64,000 bases of DNA from Spirometra erinaceieuropaei (Eukaryota; Platyhelminthes; Cestoda; Diphyllobothriidea; Diphyllobothriidae): NCBI GenBank assembly GCA_902702965.1, contig CACRXP010000142.1:887594-951593 (forward strand). Direction: 5' to 3'. The position numbers and the translations under genes were made by a program. Shown here piece by piece: positions 1 through 12,691 of this stretch. The first letter of the stretch is position 1. Each line of letters begins with the position of its first letter. The notes under the pieces were generated by a model. The model saw only the letters and a list, made by a program, of their open reading frames with translations. It was not told the DNA's origin and did no database searches.

Positions 1-345
1 CAATCCGTCCGAAAAATTCCATCAACAAGCCAAATTATTGCTAGCTGGACTGGGATAATAAAGAGGGCACAAGTAGGACCCGAAGCCCGCTCAGAAAAGG
101 GCGTGTGAACTGATAGCTGAATTAGCTGAGGCTAGTGTGTAAGCATTCCTCCCTCGGTGGCACAGTCTGTCGTTGGGTTAGAGTAGTAAGAAAGATGCAA
201 ATACGTGATATTTGTAAAGTCAGCGCATTCGAATCTTCTAAAAATGTTTTTAGAAGGCTGACCATATTATATCACTCAGGTGGGACTGCCGAACCAAACC
301 CCACCTTTGTGTCATCTGGTTTCATGTTGACAGGCGGTACTGGTT
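1..345. repeat. Satellite-like degenerate tandem repeat (two units)
   Basis: Two diverged units start near 41 (GCTGGACTGGGATAATAAAG) and 171 (GTTGGGTTAGAGTAGTAAGA), about 130 bases apart. Each is followed by a purine-rich stretch ending in GCAAATA or CACAAGTA. The same unit recurs at 14345-14780, where spacing is 78-142 bases, and the block 'AAGCACTCCT...GTGGCACAG' is shared between the two places. No coding capacity was recognised. Family unknown. Confidence 0.5.
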
Positions 346-1330
346 CCTGTTAAGCGGTTTATGATAGGAACTGGGATTAAGTTGGAGGTTTTTGATTAAA
401 AACGCCGAGTTCAAATAAGAGCAGTTCATGATATTAATCACTTTTTCACAAACTGAACCACAGTATGTTTACCGGTCCATTCAGAAGCTTGAATCCGATT
501 GTGAATTGCTATCTGTGAGGATCGTAATTTTTCTGCCTCAAAAATGTCAGTCAAGAAGGAGGGACAAGGAAGACCAGGGCGGCCATTTCTGACGTATAAA
601 TTTGACTGCCATACTTAGTTCTGAGTCTCTCTATAATTTAGAACTTTTCTAACATTTAACAATTTTATCCATTTTGCTTTCTCTGCAAAACCTGTCCTTC
701 CTCGACGCATCTTCATTGTACTCATGGGAAGAAGCAATTCGCCCCTTGAAATTCTTGCCCAGTGTTAGTTTTGCATTACAAGAGAAGGGGTCACTTTGAG
801 TAATCGCAATTTGGCACTTTTTGAAGATATAAACGATTTTGCGCTAAGTTTACTGGTACTAGCCACTGCCCAAAATACAAGATTCAAGTGGTAAGAGGGA
901 CAGGAAAAATGCCCTCCTTCTGCCTATAATTAAAGGCAGTTTTCGACATATTTCCATGTCAGTTTGGCATAACGTGATATTCATGTGTTCAAACATGTTC
1001 AGTTGAACTCATATGAACGCTTGATAGTCAGATGCATTTTTGCTCGTCTCCTGGAAGACTCCCCTGGTGACTGCCCGATGGACGTATTAGTCAGCGACAT
1101 TTGAGCAAAGTGCTCATCGACCCTTCAGGTTTCTTAAAGAAATATTTTCTCAAACGAAAGTTAAGACAACTTTCCTAGGCATACTTAACCCTTAGTTTTG
1201 ATATCTACCGGTATTCAGTAAGTGACGCTTTTTGTGAAATGCATGTATGCATATGTAATCGCTTTTCTGGACAAGCTCCTAAATTAAGGACCACGTTTTG
1301 CGTTTTTCTAAAGTCGAATGAGGAAGTTTT
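346..1330. other. Unassigned intergenic DNA
   Basis: No ORF with recognisable protein similarity, no RNA gene and no repeat unit shared with the rest of the window was seen here. Confidence 0.4.
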
Positions 1331-1332
1331 GA

Positions 1333-1757
1333 AAAAAAATCGGGTTGGATACCAATGTCGTAACACTCCGTTACTGATGCTAGTATTATTGCAGTTAGTT
1401 ACCCTTACTGTAAGCGTTGGTAGAGTAGCATTGGCAGCCGTGGTGGCGGTGGTAGTAGTAGTAGTACTAATAGTAGGATTATTAGTAGTATTCGCCGTAT
1501 CAGTGGTGGTAGACGGGGGAAAAAGTTTTCTTCAGTGTTGCGACACTGTATTCCCGCCAGTGGTAGTAGTATTAGTAGTAGTAACAGCGTTAGTAGTGGT
1601 AGTAGTAGCAGCAGTAGTGGTCGTGGTAGTAGTAGTAGTAGTATTAGTGGTAGTAGTAGAAGTAGTAGTAGTAGTAGTAGTAGTCCGCCCGTAAGACAGG
1701 CTGGTGGGGGAATAGACAATTCTAAGTGTTGCGACACTGTATTCCCGCCAAAAATCG
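1333..1757. mobile_element. Short TIR element with expanded (GTA/GTG)n interior
   Basis: The left end contains GGATACCAATGTCGTAACAC (from about 1347). The right end contains GTGTTGCGACACTGTATTCC (about 1728-1747). These are imperfect reverse complements, as expected of terminal inverted repeats. A second copy of the right-end motif lies at about 1535-1560 in the same orientation. Between them, about 1436-1685 is a degenerate GTA/GTG trinucleotide array, which creates long spurious poly-valine and poly-leucine frames on the two strands. The reading as a MITE whose interior expanded is inference. Confidence 0.5.
1436..1685. repeat. Imperfect (GTA/GTG)n microsatellite
   Basis: Long run of GTA and GTG triplets with occasional GTT and GCA interruptions, broken around 1500-1560 by a copy of the GTGTTGCGACAC motif. 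Open frames through it are low-complexity artefacts. Confidence 0.85.
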
Positions 1758-1968
1758 TTCCGTGAATAATCTCAAATGAAAGAGTTCGACACATTTTTTA
1801 TCCACAACGAATGTATTTGGCACTCGATTCACCTCACAATGGCTTTTATCCTCCCTGCTCTTCTGTCCCGCCATAGACTGACCCATTGGTAGCAGAGATT
1901 GACATAGATGACTCATAAAATACACGGATTGCGTATACCTTCCGCACATTGAGCTATATAACCGATCA

Positions 1969-2752
1969 ATGTAGCATGCATTTTTTCATTGATTTTCGAT
2001 TACCTTAAAGATTCAGTTATACTTCATGGAAAACATGTACAAAAATATTCATTCTCTCGATCCTTTGATAGAAATGTACTTTTTCTTCCACTTTTATACC
2101 CAAAAGAAGTGGAGTATGCTGTTTTAAAAGTTTCTAATTGTGCGATTTTTGAATACCGTGAAATGGTCCTTCAATAAGCGTCATGTCTCTGCATTTGCCA
2201 ATGTGGCATGTATAGGTTACAATGTGATTTGAATCCACTGCTAAATTTTATGAACCCCATATGGTCTCCTCTTAATACTGTAGAGAAGTATATGGTTTAC
2301 CGTACGCGGAAACTATACGGTTTGTAGTTTTGGAACCCTGAATGTAAGTGTGACGGCAGGTAGGGTTTAAAATTATTCGGGAATTGGAAAAGGTTTATAA
2401 AACCAAATAATACTCTTCCATTAACTAAAAATTTAAAGAAAATGTTATTTGCTGCTGAATCAGCAAAAAATGAATATTTTGTGCATGGTTCCCATGAGAT
2501 ATAATCGACTCTTTCGGGGCATCGAAAATCAATGAAAAATGCATGCTTCATAAGTAGTCATTTTTTACCAAGTTTGGTTTTTGTATGCAGCCGGAAAGAC
2601 GTTTGTTCGAACGCCGGCATCTTGGGGTAACCGAATTATGATCGAATTATGCTGCATAATGATTCCTTTTACAACCCTTTTTAATCTTTTCGAAACGAAA
2701 ACGCATTTCGGAATTTCTGCTGAGATTTCATGAGTTAGCTCACTTACTGTAC
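1969..2752. mobile_element. Foldback MITE (Tc1/mariner-like family FB-1), left end truncated
   Basis: The right arm is complete and ends in ...GAGTTAGCTCACTTACTG followed by TA. The left arm starts internally at TAGCATGCATTTTTTCATTG. The two arms are inverted copies: the left GCATGCATTTTT block matches the right AAAAATGCATGC block. The centre carries the family's TATGGTTTACCGTACGCGGA segment. The outer 150 or so bases of the left arm, seen in full-length copies at 12692 and 62829, are missing. No ORF. Confidence 0.7.
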
Positions 2753-5700
2753 TACCGTATGAGTGAACTTCCGCTCCAAAAACCGTTTAATGGCTTTTAA
2801 ACAGTGGAATCTTTGTGTTTTTAAAATTGTTCTTTTGTGAAAGTTTAAGTATTCGGCAATAGCGTATGGTAGTTAAACAATCCCTTTATGCTCCAAAGAT
2901 GCGTTTTTCGAAATCACCCGTTTCGGGGCCGTTTTTGAGGGTTTCATCATCAGTTGATAAACTTATATGTCATGGATTTGCTCTTCCGTTTTTTGCATAA
3001 ATAAGAGCTGCCGTAATGATCAGATTTTGGATGCTCCAGACATGACTTTGCCAGTTTCAGAGACATGAATAAATAATAGGTCAAAAATACAAGGTCTTTT
3101 GGCCAGTGCAAACCGTTGCGGCAGAAATGCTTAGTCTTCAGTTACGTTAAGACGCTGTCATGCTGTTGGCTGACATTTTGAATTACGTTCTGTTAAATTT
3201 TTTACTTGTAGTTTTCCTCAGGCGTTTCAGTTACAGCCAGCAAATGGCAGAAAGAACTGCAATTTCTTGCTTTAATGTGAAAAAATAAAATATTTAGGCC
3301 GAGGTTCTGCAAGATTCTACTTACATTTACGGTGATACAATGCATTAGATCTGTAATGATATCCCAACTTTATATGTGGAACGGCAAGCGCCGAATGAAG
3401 CCTTGTAAATTTTGTTAGGGTAAGTTACGTGTGATGAATTCGGAAAAGCAAATAATATCTGCTTTTGCAAGGTGAGACGCTGGTTATGCAAAGTGATATT
3501 TGGTTAATTCAAGTTGCATTTACCACTGTGGAATGCCAGGTTGGATGGGACATAATCCCCCTTTGTGATACAGGCGTCCTTGCATTAAATTCCAGGGGGC
3601 GTCTGTTAATTTGTCATAGCTTTAACCCCAACCCTTATTCTAACCAGAGCGTCAACTCTCCCAACTCTGACCTGCACTATAACCTCTGTACTCCTGATCA
3701 TAAAACTATCGCCAACCCTACCCCTAGACCACCGATTTTCATGTGATACCACCTGTAATATGAGAGTATTTATGGCTGTGCCATATCTTTAACTAAGCTG
3801 TTTCCATGTTACCAAACAAAGCAATCCGGAAGAGTCTGTTGAAAGACAACAATTCTCTCATAGAATTCTAAATGAGAATTCATATCACCTGGTCTCACGA
3901 ATATCGATCACATTTTGAAATTCACGCACGACATTGCTTCAGATTTGTGGACTAATAGAACATAATATAAACTGACAACGACCGCGGTTAACTCTGCAGC
4001 TGATAAAACATATTGCAATTTTAACCTTGTCAAATACTTTCAACAAGCCGAAATAAGTCATTTCTCCACATTCAGCTATTTTGTCTTTACCTAGCGTTTC
4101 CTAAATCCGTAATTGTTTTTTGAATTAATTGTGCACAAAATCGGAGGGGTATTCACCAAATTTTCAGTCCAATATTCGCAAAGATGCTTCTATTAGTACT
4201 CTTCTTAATAGGTTATCGCATATTTAATTTAGATGCATGACGAATAAAAGAGATACTTAACGCAACTCTCCCTTAGTGGTACCAAAAAGCTGATGCGTAA
4301 AACCTTCCTTTCTGCCAAGAGGAGATAAGGGATATGAAGGAGATTTTGCATCAAACTATATATTACCTTGAACGCGGGAGTGTGTGGTCGCGTATCGCAG
4401 GTGATCTTGTGTTAGATTCCAGGAGTTAGTGTTATGGTTTGTACTCACAGGAATAGGCACCGCCTGGAATTTGACGAGAGACCACCATTAGCACGGGGGC
4501 ACCCTAAATCTCTGTCCAGCTCTACACTAGAGTCAGCTGCAGTGAAAGTGACCGTATTCTTGTTCATTTCGCCCTCGTAGTAGTTTTTCGCGCTATTGGG
4601 TCTCTATGAGTACATGTTATGTTAGCGAACACATTATCTGTCGCAACTACGTTGCCTTCCGAGAGGGGAGGTTTTCCGAACAGGGCGTTTCTTATTTTAG
4701 TGCGCTTGCTTAAATTTGTGAAGGCAACTTTGTAGTTAAGGTCTACTAGAAGGAGTGTACGTCACAAGGTTCTCTAACGCGATTCCCTGAAGTGAATCTG
4801 CACCTCGGTGTAGACAGTATTTCGATTTAAAATGAAGACTAAATGCAGTGAAGCATTCGGGTGACCAACCGAATCAACAAAATTACACTTTTAAATTGAA
4901 AACGGCCAAAGATTCTCGAAGAAATGTCTATGTTTTCTCTTTGCGTATTTGCCTCGTTATTCGCTGTTCGTTCCGCCAATACTATTGTCATTTCCAGCAT
5001 GATTTGATACCATTGTCGTTTTTGAGTGGCATTTGGACTGCATGGATGCCTTCTATTTCTATTCTGTACATAACAAATGATTGCAATTGCATTCCGTTAA
5101 GACGACTGGCTGATTGGATATCTAACTTATGGGCCTTTGTCTTGTCAATTACCGGTATGTGTTTGTTTGCGTTACGGCCTCATTCCGGCGATAGAATCTT
5201 TGCCAAAATCTACAATCAGTATTAATACACTGCATCTGTGACAGGGGGGAAATTCGCCAAAGGGGATACTCTGTGAACCCAGTTATAGAAAGCAGTAAAC
5301 ATGTATGTCTGGCAGATAAGAATGCGTAGAGCACGGAATGACATATGCCTGGATGTCATCTGCACTGAGGGATGTTTATTTGTAACGAATTTGTGAGTCA
5401 ATTCTAAATATATTCTGCCAAATTCGCAAGAAACTTACCAAAAGCATAAATACATTCCACTTCAGTATATTGTTTTAGACGTAAAAAAGAATATATTCGA
5501 TTCCGATTTTAAGGAAGAAAAAAACTGATTCGAAACATTGCTGCATTGTTTACGAACAATAATTTATAAAAATAAATAACCAATAAATGATCTATATTCC
5601 AGGTTTTGTAGGACGTCCTATCTGTTGATTTTTTGGTGATGATCGCAATGTATGCGGCATGGCCGACCTTTGCAGCAAACTTTTACTGAGCTCCCTGCGA

Positions 5701-5774
5701 CGGCTTTTTATGTAAAAACACACGATTTTTGCTATAAAGAAAATAGTTAATTTGCTGCTTTGGCGCCCTGAAAG
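2753..5774. other. Unassigned intergenic DNA
   Basis: No recognised gene. A CCAACCC/CTAACC-rich patch lies at about 3625-3730. The longest frame, 4848-5225 on the plus strand (125 codons), has no recognisable domain and no supporting splice or codon signal. Nothing else stands out. Confidence 0.4.
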
Positions 5775-6115
5775 CGACTAAATTGGCAATTCAAGTTTAA
5801 AAGTATTGGGGAAGTGAAAAAGTTTCAACACTAAACAATACCTCTGGTTAAGTATAAAACTCGCTATACAATGAGTAAAGGAAAAGAGATTTTGTTCATA
5901 TTTCTTATGAAATGGAATGTTGTAAATTCGATGGAGAAATGCAGACGGCCAAAAGGGAGTCTGTAAAATACCGATTTTCTGTCGTGACCGGAATAGATTG
6001 AAAGTGGGCAGCATGATAATTTATGTTACAACCCTTTATAAGCAATCTTTTCAGTCGTAAACAAATTCCGCAATTTTGACAAACACTTCACGAGATAGTA
6101 CATCTGCCATCTGTG
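5775..6115. repeat. Highly diverged FB-1 MITE remnant
   Basis: The order of blocks matches the right half of the FB-1 family: GGGGAAGTGAAAAAGTTT, a diverged GAGTAAAGGAAAAGA, then ACAACCCTTTATAAGCAATC and TTCACGAGATAGTACATCTG. Many substitutions suggest an old copy. Confidence 0.45.
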
Positions 6116-7133
6116 CTGAATTCGCATTCAAGTATTTTTTTGACAAAAGCCGACTTTTTGTGTTATATCCCAGAGCAAGAACAAATGTACTCCGTTCGGT
6201 TTGATGTGTTAAATGTTTACACGGACGTAAAGCTGTTTTAGAACCAAATAGTTGGATGGTGGCCATGGTCTAAGATATCAGGACAATAAGCCAGGAGGGT
6301 CTCTGTCAAGTGGGCACCTAAGGATCTCAAAACAACGTCCACGGTCACAATCATATTTTCTGGATCGTGGCCAACTTCTCTACTTCTGCTTTTCAAATTT
6401 TTGCCATTTCCGCCAAGATGTTTGCTTTGAAAATTGTTGCATATTTAGCGAAATGACCTGCAAATGTCCTGATACTTCACGGACAACGAACTGTCAGTAT
6501 TTTTCTCAAATGTGCGATCAGAACCTCGTTAAGAAGGTCGAAATGTTATGTCTCGCCATTTCTGCTTGAGATGCATGGTAAAACTGCCAAGTGCAAAGCT
6601 ATGTGTCATGAGGATATCCTGAAAAATCAAACACAGTCATAAACATATAAGTTAAGCCATAGACGTTTTCCCTGGATGATTACTTTGTTCACTGTTGATA
6701 GCAGCGGCCGTTTAAATATGCTTCAAAACCATGATTTTTCCGGCATCCTCTGTCGATCGCCGCAAGAATCTTTCTTTGCATTTGATTGCTCCATGGCCAT
6801 CAGAGGAAGAAATGCTTAAAAACCTCAGCTGATGAAATAAGCATTTGTTCAGCAGGTACTAGGACTCCTAGAATGGGAACTCGCGACTCCCGTGATATCG
6901 AGCAGAATAAATGATCTCCCTAATGTTTTTATTCCTAGACGAAGTTTTTCCTCTGTTATATCACTTATGAATACTTATGTCTTTCATTTTTTCCGAAGTA
7001 CATTCGCATTACGCAGAAAGGAATGTCTCATTTACATGCGCTTACTCGGAAATTAATCAGACAAAACGCAGTTGTGTCTGCTTGTTGACTGTTTTATCGC
7101 CAGAACTACCACAACTCGTTTGGATAAATGGTC
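6116..7133. other. Unassigned intergenic DNA
   Basis: Only short unrelated frames. No repeat family shared with the rest of the window was recognised. Confidence 0.35.
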
Positions 7134-7415
7134 AGATGTGGTTATGTAGTCCCAACTGAAGTAAATGAACCCCAGCCACCTGTAATACGGGACTGGTGAC
7201 AATAGGGCTTTTTACAGAGGGGACCAGAGAACGCACAGACGACGAGGTAAAGTAATTGTATGCAAAAGAAAAGCTATTGGGGATGCGTGGTCGTACATTG
7301 AATGAGTGAGAAACAATTGAGCTAACCCCTAAAGCTAACCCTAACCTCCGACCCCTAACTCCAAACCCAACTCCAAAAGTATTGTGCACATCAGGTGGGG
7401 CTAATGGCCACATTT
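7134..7415. mobile_element. TIR element with telomere-like interior (copy 1)
   Basis: It begins AGATGTGGTTATGTAGTCCC and ends in CAGGTGGGGCTAATGGCCACATT, which are imperfect inverted repeats of each other. The interior right half is degenerate CCCTAA-type sequence (CTAACCCCTAAAGCTAACCC, about 7322-7372). It aligns end to end with the copy at 61435-61762, including AAACCCCAGC-like and GAACGCACAG blocks. No coding capacity. The length (about 280 bp) fits a non-autonomous DNA element. Confidence 0.65.
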
Positions 7416-8655
7416 CACTATATATATTTTCAAAGAAAGTTTAAGTATTCGCTTCGTCTGGTAGCAAACTATACATCAGCAGTCGACCACAAATGTAATC
7501 TTCCCTTGTACCTCGCCTTTTCTTTAGCAGAAACTGTATACTTCATATCGCGAGTAATCCTGTTCGGCAAATTACCGAATTTGGCGTTGTGGCTCAACAA
7601 TATGGACGTACTGTTATCTGAAAATTGCAATGTTGTCACGTATGACTTCGCCTCACTTATGTGGGCAGGCAACATTATATCAAGAACTTATCTGCTTCTT
7701 CTTTAGTTTTCTCCATATTAATGACCTCTCACAGACACAAACGCAGCTAACAATGTGCAAATATCTGCTCTCAAAAACACTATAAATTGTAGTTTAGACA
7801 AGTACAAATTTACTTTTTACGACCTCAAAATGTATACGAAATCCTTACACAATGACGAACCCTTCCCAATTCGTCTCTTGCTTTATCCACCACATAAGGA
7901 CAGCTTCACATGTCTCAATTTGTGTCACTGGCCGAATGCTCTGCGGATCAGTTTAAACTTCGCACATTTCGTACGTCATATCCGTTTTGGTATAGAGTGT
8001 TCTGCGAAGGTTATAGGGAAAATTTAGTGACTATGCACTTGTCCGATGACTTATCTATTTTTTGAATGCTTCTAACATGAAGGTTTGAATTGTTTTATAT
8101 TTCACTCAAAATTTAGCGCTCATCGGATTGCTGTCATAATACTGCAGTCAGACAGCCTTCCAGTATGCTGATAGCAATCTATTTTGGCCAGGCAGAATCA
8201 CCGTTGGCGACAGCTAGTTTCCGTATCCCGTATTGTCATATATCATTATTTTTCTGGCAGAACTCAGTGGGTGTCATTGGGCTTTTGGCAGACAACCCTG
8301 TCCCCTGCATTGTAGGATGTCAGGCAGGAAAGGGTTAACGAGGTGTGACAAAAAGTCATTCTGATTTGCCTTTGCGATTTGCAATCGACCAGATTTCGCG
8401 AAAAAATGATATCCTTAGTATTAGCTGTTTGCTGATGCAAATTGAGCAAAATCTCACCAAGCAGTAGGCGCACGTATCCTATGTACATATGCAAAAAAAT
8501 AATACACAAAGACTGTATGGTTCATAATAGTACTTATTGCCAAAATTTGCATAAAAGATCGATCAAGATCGGTGTCGCAATTTACATAACAATTTAGTAA
8601 ATTCGCTTTTCAGTTTACCCATCTCCAAGTGACAGGTGTCTGTTATTGACAAACT
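7416..8655. other. Unassigned intergenic DNA
   Basis: Short frames only (the longest is 103 codons at 7395-7706). No domain or repeat was recognised. Confidence 0.35.
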
Positions 8656-10288
8656 GCCCTTTTTCCCTTCGCCTTCAGCTAAATGACGCCTTTGTGTAAA
8701 ATTTTACTAATTATGATCCGTACTAAACATTAATGTAAACCAAGCTACCGTGCATGTTAGACTGATGTCATCTCTTTACATTCGGGTTTTAAAACACTAC
8801 CCAAAATTCCTCTATGGATGTAAGAATTTTTTATCGTTTTGTAAACAAATAATGGAGGATAGGAGATGAGCATTTATGACTGTTGACTATTCCTAATACC
8901 CACTTCGCTACACTTCCTAGGATACCTGCGCCAATTTGATTGGAAAAGGTAGTGCTCGATCACCTTGTCGTGGGTGCATTCCCCGCAGACTTGGTTGGAG
9001 TTGTCCAACTGTAGAGACAATGGCTTCCGTCAAAATTTACACTACTGTGAATAAGAATGCGGCGCTTTCTTTTCTCCTGTGATTTTGGGCTAGGGATCTC
9101 ACAAGTGGTGGCCTTAAAAGGGTTAAATAATGAGGGACAGTTAGATCAGAAATTAATTTTTGTTTTTACTGATCTGTCTATTAGTGTTTGCACTTGAGAG
9201 CGTCCTGACATAAAGTTTTTAAGACACGGGAGACTGTCTACATTTCAGTCTCCATCGTCCGGCTGGACTTGTCGCCGGCACTCTTTTAAAACCCTTTGAA
9301 ATAGGGTTTTAAAAAATTTAGCTTTACAGCTTTGGCGGATATGCAAAACATGATGTGCCCAACTATGTTGTTCAGCTATAACCTATTCGCATATGGGTTT
9401 CTCATCATTTTAGCTGATATTTGGAGATAAAAACCTTCCCAGCCGTCAAATACTGTCCTCGTCTCCATAGTACAAGTTGCCCTTTTTCCCTTCGCCTTCA
9501 GCTAAATGACGCCTTTGTGTAAAATTTTACTAATTATGATCCGTATTAAACAGTAAAATAAACCAAGCTACCGTGCATGTTGGACTCATGCCATCTTTTT
9601 ACATTCGGGTTTCTAAACACAACCAAAAATTCCTCTATGGATGTAGGGATTTTTTATCGCTTTGTATACAAATAATGGAGAATAGGAGATGAGCTTTTTT
9701 ACTGGTGACTGTTCCTAATTCCCCCTTTGGTACAATTCCAAGGATACCTGCGCCAATTTGATTTGAAAAGGTAGTGCTCGATCACCTTGTCGTGGTTGCA
9801 TTCTCCGCAGACTTGGTCGGAGTTGTCCATCTGTAGAGACAATGGCTTCCGTCAAAATTTACACTACTGTGAATAAGAGTGCGGCGCTTTCTTTTCTCCT
9901 GTGATTTTGGGCTAGGGATCTCACAAGTGGTGGCCTAAAAAGGGTTAAATAATGAGGGACAATTAGATCAGAAATTGATTTTTGTCTATTAATGTTAGCT
10001 CTTGAGAGCGCCCCGACATAAAGTTTCAAGGCACAGGAGACTGTCCACATTCTAGTCTCCATCGTCCGGCTGGACTTGTCGCCGGCACTCTTTTAAAACC
10101 CTTTGAAATAGGGTTTTAAAAAATTTAGCTTTACAGCTTTGGCGGATATGCAAAACATGATGTGCCCAAATATGTTGTTCTGCTATAACCTGTTCGCATA
10201 TGGGTTTCTCATCATTTTAACTGATATTTAGAGATAAAAACCTTTCAAGCCGTAAAATACTGTCCTCGTCTCCATAGTACAAGTTGCC
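8656..10288. repeat. Tandem duplication, two copies of an 823-bp unit
   Basis: The unit starts GCCCTTTTTCCCTTCGCCTT at 8656 and again at 9479. Both copies end in CTCCATAGTACAAGTT (9478 and 10286). The second copy is slightly shorter through small deletions. Most positions agree by eye, including the palindrome AAACCCTTTGAAATAGGGTT. No convincing ORF is present, so this looks like a non-coding segmental tandem duplication or the start of a satellite array. Confidence 0.9.
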
Positions 10289-11279
10289 TATCTAAATGCA
10301 CCTGGAAGAACGCTTGTCAGAGAAAACGTTTTCTTATTTTCGAATAAAAACTGAAAGAAAACCTGGGTCACCGAATATAGACCTCAGTGAAATTCGTCCC
10401 GCAGGTGAACTGTTTTCTAAAAGACGCTCTAATAAGAACTGCATATTTAATTAAAGTCTGAAATTTTACCACTTTGTTTGTTTTTAGCAGGAGCAAATGA
10501 AGTTATTTATTTGTCAGGCTACGATGAGAATCGCTACATCTTTTCTACTGCTTAATGCTGGTCTGTCTGCAACTTCATGAGCAGGTGGTGCGGGAGGTTG
10601 CTAATGGCTTGGTAGGCGTTTTTCCCGTAGGGGAGATCTCATAAACTTTTGAGACCCGTTGGATTGGGTTTTCAACTCGTTTATGCACGCGCCGGTTGTT
10701 TACGCCGGATGTGTAACCATTTACTTTAAGCCCCCGTCGGATACATTGCGCAGAAGTTAAAAGCAAGTATCAGGCGCTAATTAACAAAGCCGAAAGACCG
10801 ATTGCGACGGCGAGCAAAATCTGACGTTGTCTGCCTGACCTGGTGCAGTCGCGGATACGGCAACGTCTGAGATAATGAAAGATCGCTCCCGACGCGAATG
10901 GTTGAGCATGCAGTAAAAGTGAGGATATATGATCCTAGCTTGCAGGTCGCCGCTTATTAGACGGTAACCGGTCAGACATGCGAGTTTGGTGAGACCTGAA
11001 TTATCGCAAGAGAGGACAACCGTGTAATGCGCAAATTAAATGAGTACTGGTTCTCCGACCAACGGTCACTTAACAGGTTTAAGGTCTCCCCTCCTTCAGA
11101 TTTTGTGTGGAAACCGCGTAGATACGTTAATTAATCACAAAGGAAGGGTTTGAGTTATCGACATTTCCAATTTCATTAAGACAAGCTGCTGATTTATATG
11201 TCATCAGCGCACCAGAACCGTTCCAAAATAATGAACACATCTACTGCTAATTAGAATACATGTGTGGTGGCATAGTAAA
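10289..11279. other. Unassigned intergenic DNA
   Basis: No gene, RNA or shared repeat was recognised. Confidence 0.35.
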
Positions 11280-11400
11280 TGGGCTCTTAAATGCTACAAT
11301 CTCTCTTAGCCGCAGATGTCTCTGCTAATGGGTTCGAGTAAGAATCCGAAATGTCCTATTGGTAAAACACTTGTTCTAATGATCACGTGTTCCTCTCACA
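11280..11400 (+). repeat. Solo PLE 3'-end fragment with hairpin motif
   Basis: GGGTTCGAGTAAGAATCC followed by GAAATGTC, then TTGTTCTAATGATCACGTGT, matches block by block the 3' end of the plus-strand PLE at 38086-38162. The stem (GGGTTC with GAATCC) is kept with one G-T pair. The upstream CTGATGA of that copy is here CTGCTAA. It is a small detached PLE terminal piece. Confidence 0.55.
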
Positions 11401-11714
11401 CTCTTATATTTGGGACCCAGTTTGAGTTCTAGCACCGATTTTAACGGTCTAGATCTGATGAGAAGAAACCATCAGTTCAGCTCACTAAGGCATACATGTA
11501 TTCTAAGAATGCCCCGTAAAAAGTCGTTATTTCAACCCTCGTCTCCGATGCTGTTCCCAAAACAGGGACAGAGACTTGTGCGCAAATTTGTTTATAATGA
11601 CAGTAGGGTTGTGCAACATTTATCGCACTCTCTCCATGACAACCTACACTCAGTGCCATGTCATGATCAGGGAGACTGGAGGCTCATACTGTACACTCGA
11701 AAGAAGAGTATAAT
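11401..11714. other. Unassigned intergenic DNA
   Basis: Contains a 104-codon plus-strand frame (11410-11724) with no recognisable domain. Not called as a gene. Confidence 0.3.
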
Positions 11715-12363
11715 TAGGTTTTGAAAAAGTTTCCAATTATAAGATTTTTTAAGACCGTGCAATGTCCATTCATACAGCATCGTGTCTGTCCGTTTATCAC
11801 TGCTTCTCATGAAACGTACAACATAGTCCACATCTGTTACAAACTTTCATGGACTCTATATGATATCTTCTTAAAGAAATAGGAAAATATATGATGTTAC
11901 TTAAGCAGAAAGCATGCACCTTTTAGATTGAAATCACTAAACTCTAATGCACCAACTGATCAGGCTTGAAATTATTCGGGGATTGGAATACTTTTTTAAA
12001 ACCTAATTGTACTCTTTCTTCGAGTGTAAAATGTGAATACGACGGAATTCCTTATAAAATGAGCAAAAGAAAGCATATTTTTGTTCATGTTTTTTATAAA
12101 ATATATTTAACTTTTCAAGACCATCGGAAATCCATGTGGAAAATGCATGCCACACAAGTAGTCATTTTTGACCAAGTACGGTGTCTGCAAGAGATTGACA
12201 AGAAGGGCATTCAAAAGCAGACACCCGGCCAAGTCTAAAGTCTCGTATGATTATGCCGCAAGATACTCTGTGTTAGCAACCCACCTAAATAATTTTTCCT
12301 AATCGGAAACGAATTTCGGAATTTCTGTCAACATTTCTTGAGATCGGTCACTCACTGTACATT
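11715..12363. mobile_element. FB-1 MITE, centre plus right arm
   Basis: Matches the centre and right arm of the FB-1 subfamily also seen at 12692-13684. It contains ATTATTCGGGGATTGGAATA, AAATGCATGCCACACAAGTAG and the terminal GATCGGTCACTCACTGTA. The left arm is lost. Confidence 0.65.
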
Positions 12364-12691
12364 TTTACAAACAGGCACATGGATACACGATTATACTTTA
12401 GTCGCGTTTGCGTGCACTGGACCTGTTCTCCAGTTAACCGCCAGACGTATGGACATCATGCTAAATCTTCGACCGCCAGAGTTTTTTATTCAGATCCTTT
12501 CGCGTTAGGCAGGATGTGTGCTCTCGTTCTTTTGGATAATTCCTCAGAATGCCTCTCGGACGCAGAGCGATGTGCTCTGTGCTTCATTTGTCTTTGAATT
12601 CACGATGGTTACAGACAATGCATGCTCTTCTCTTAACTTTCTCCACGAGTCATTTTCTCGAGCGATACACCTCAGATCCTTGTAGATCACT
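12364..12691. other. Unassigned spacer between two FB-1 MITEs
   Basis: About 330 bases with only short frames; nothing recognised. Confidence 0.35.

Noticed and set aside
1239..1794. Frames of 129-151 codons rich in valine (plus) or leucine (minus)
   Set aside because: They are translations of the GTA/GTG microsatellite; low complexity and no real domain.
2930..2965. CTGATGA..CGAAAC on the minus strand as a hammerhead ribozyme
   Set aside because: The bases between the two motifs cannot form stem II, and it is not associated with a PLE end.
4848..5225. 125-codon plus-strand ORF
   Set aside because: No recognisable domain, no splice context and a composition like its surroundings; not supported as a gene.
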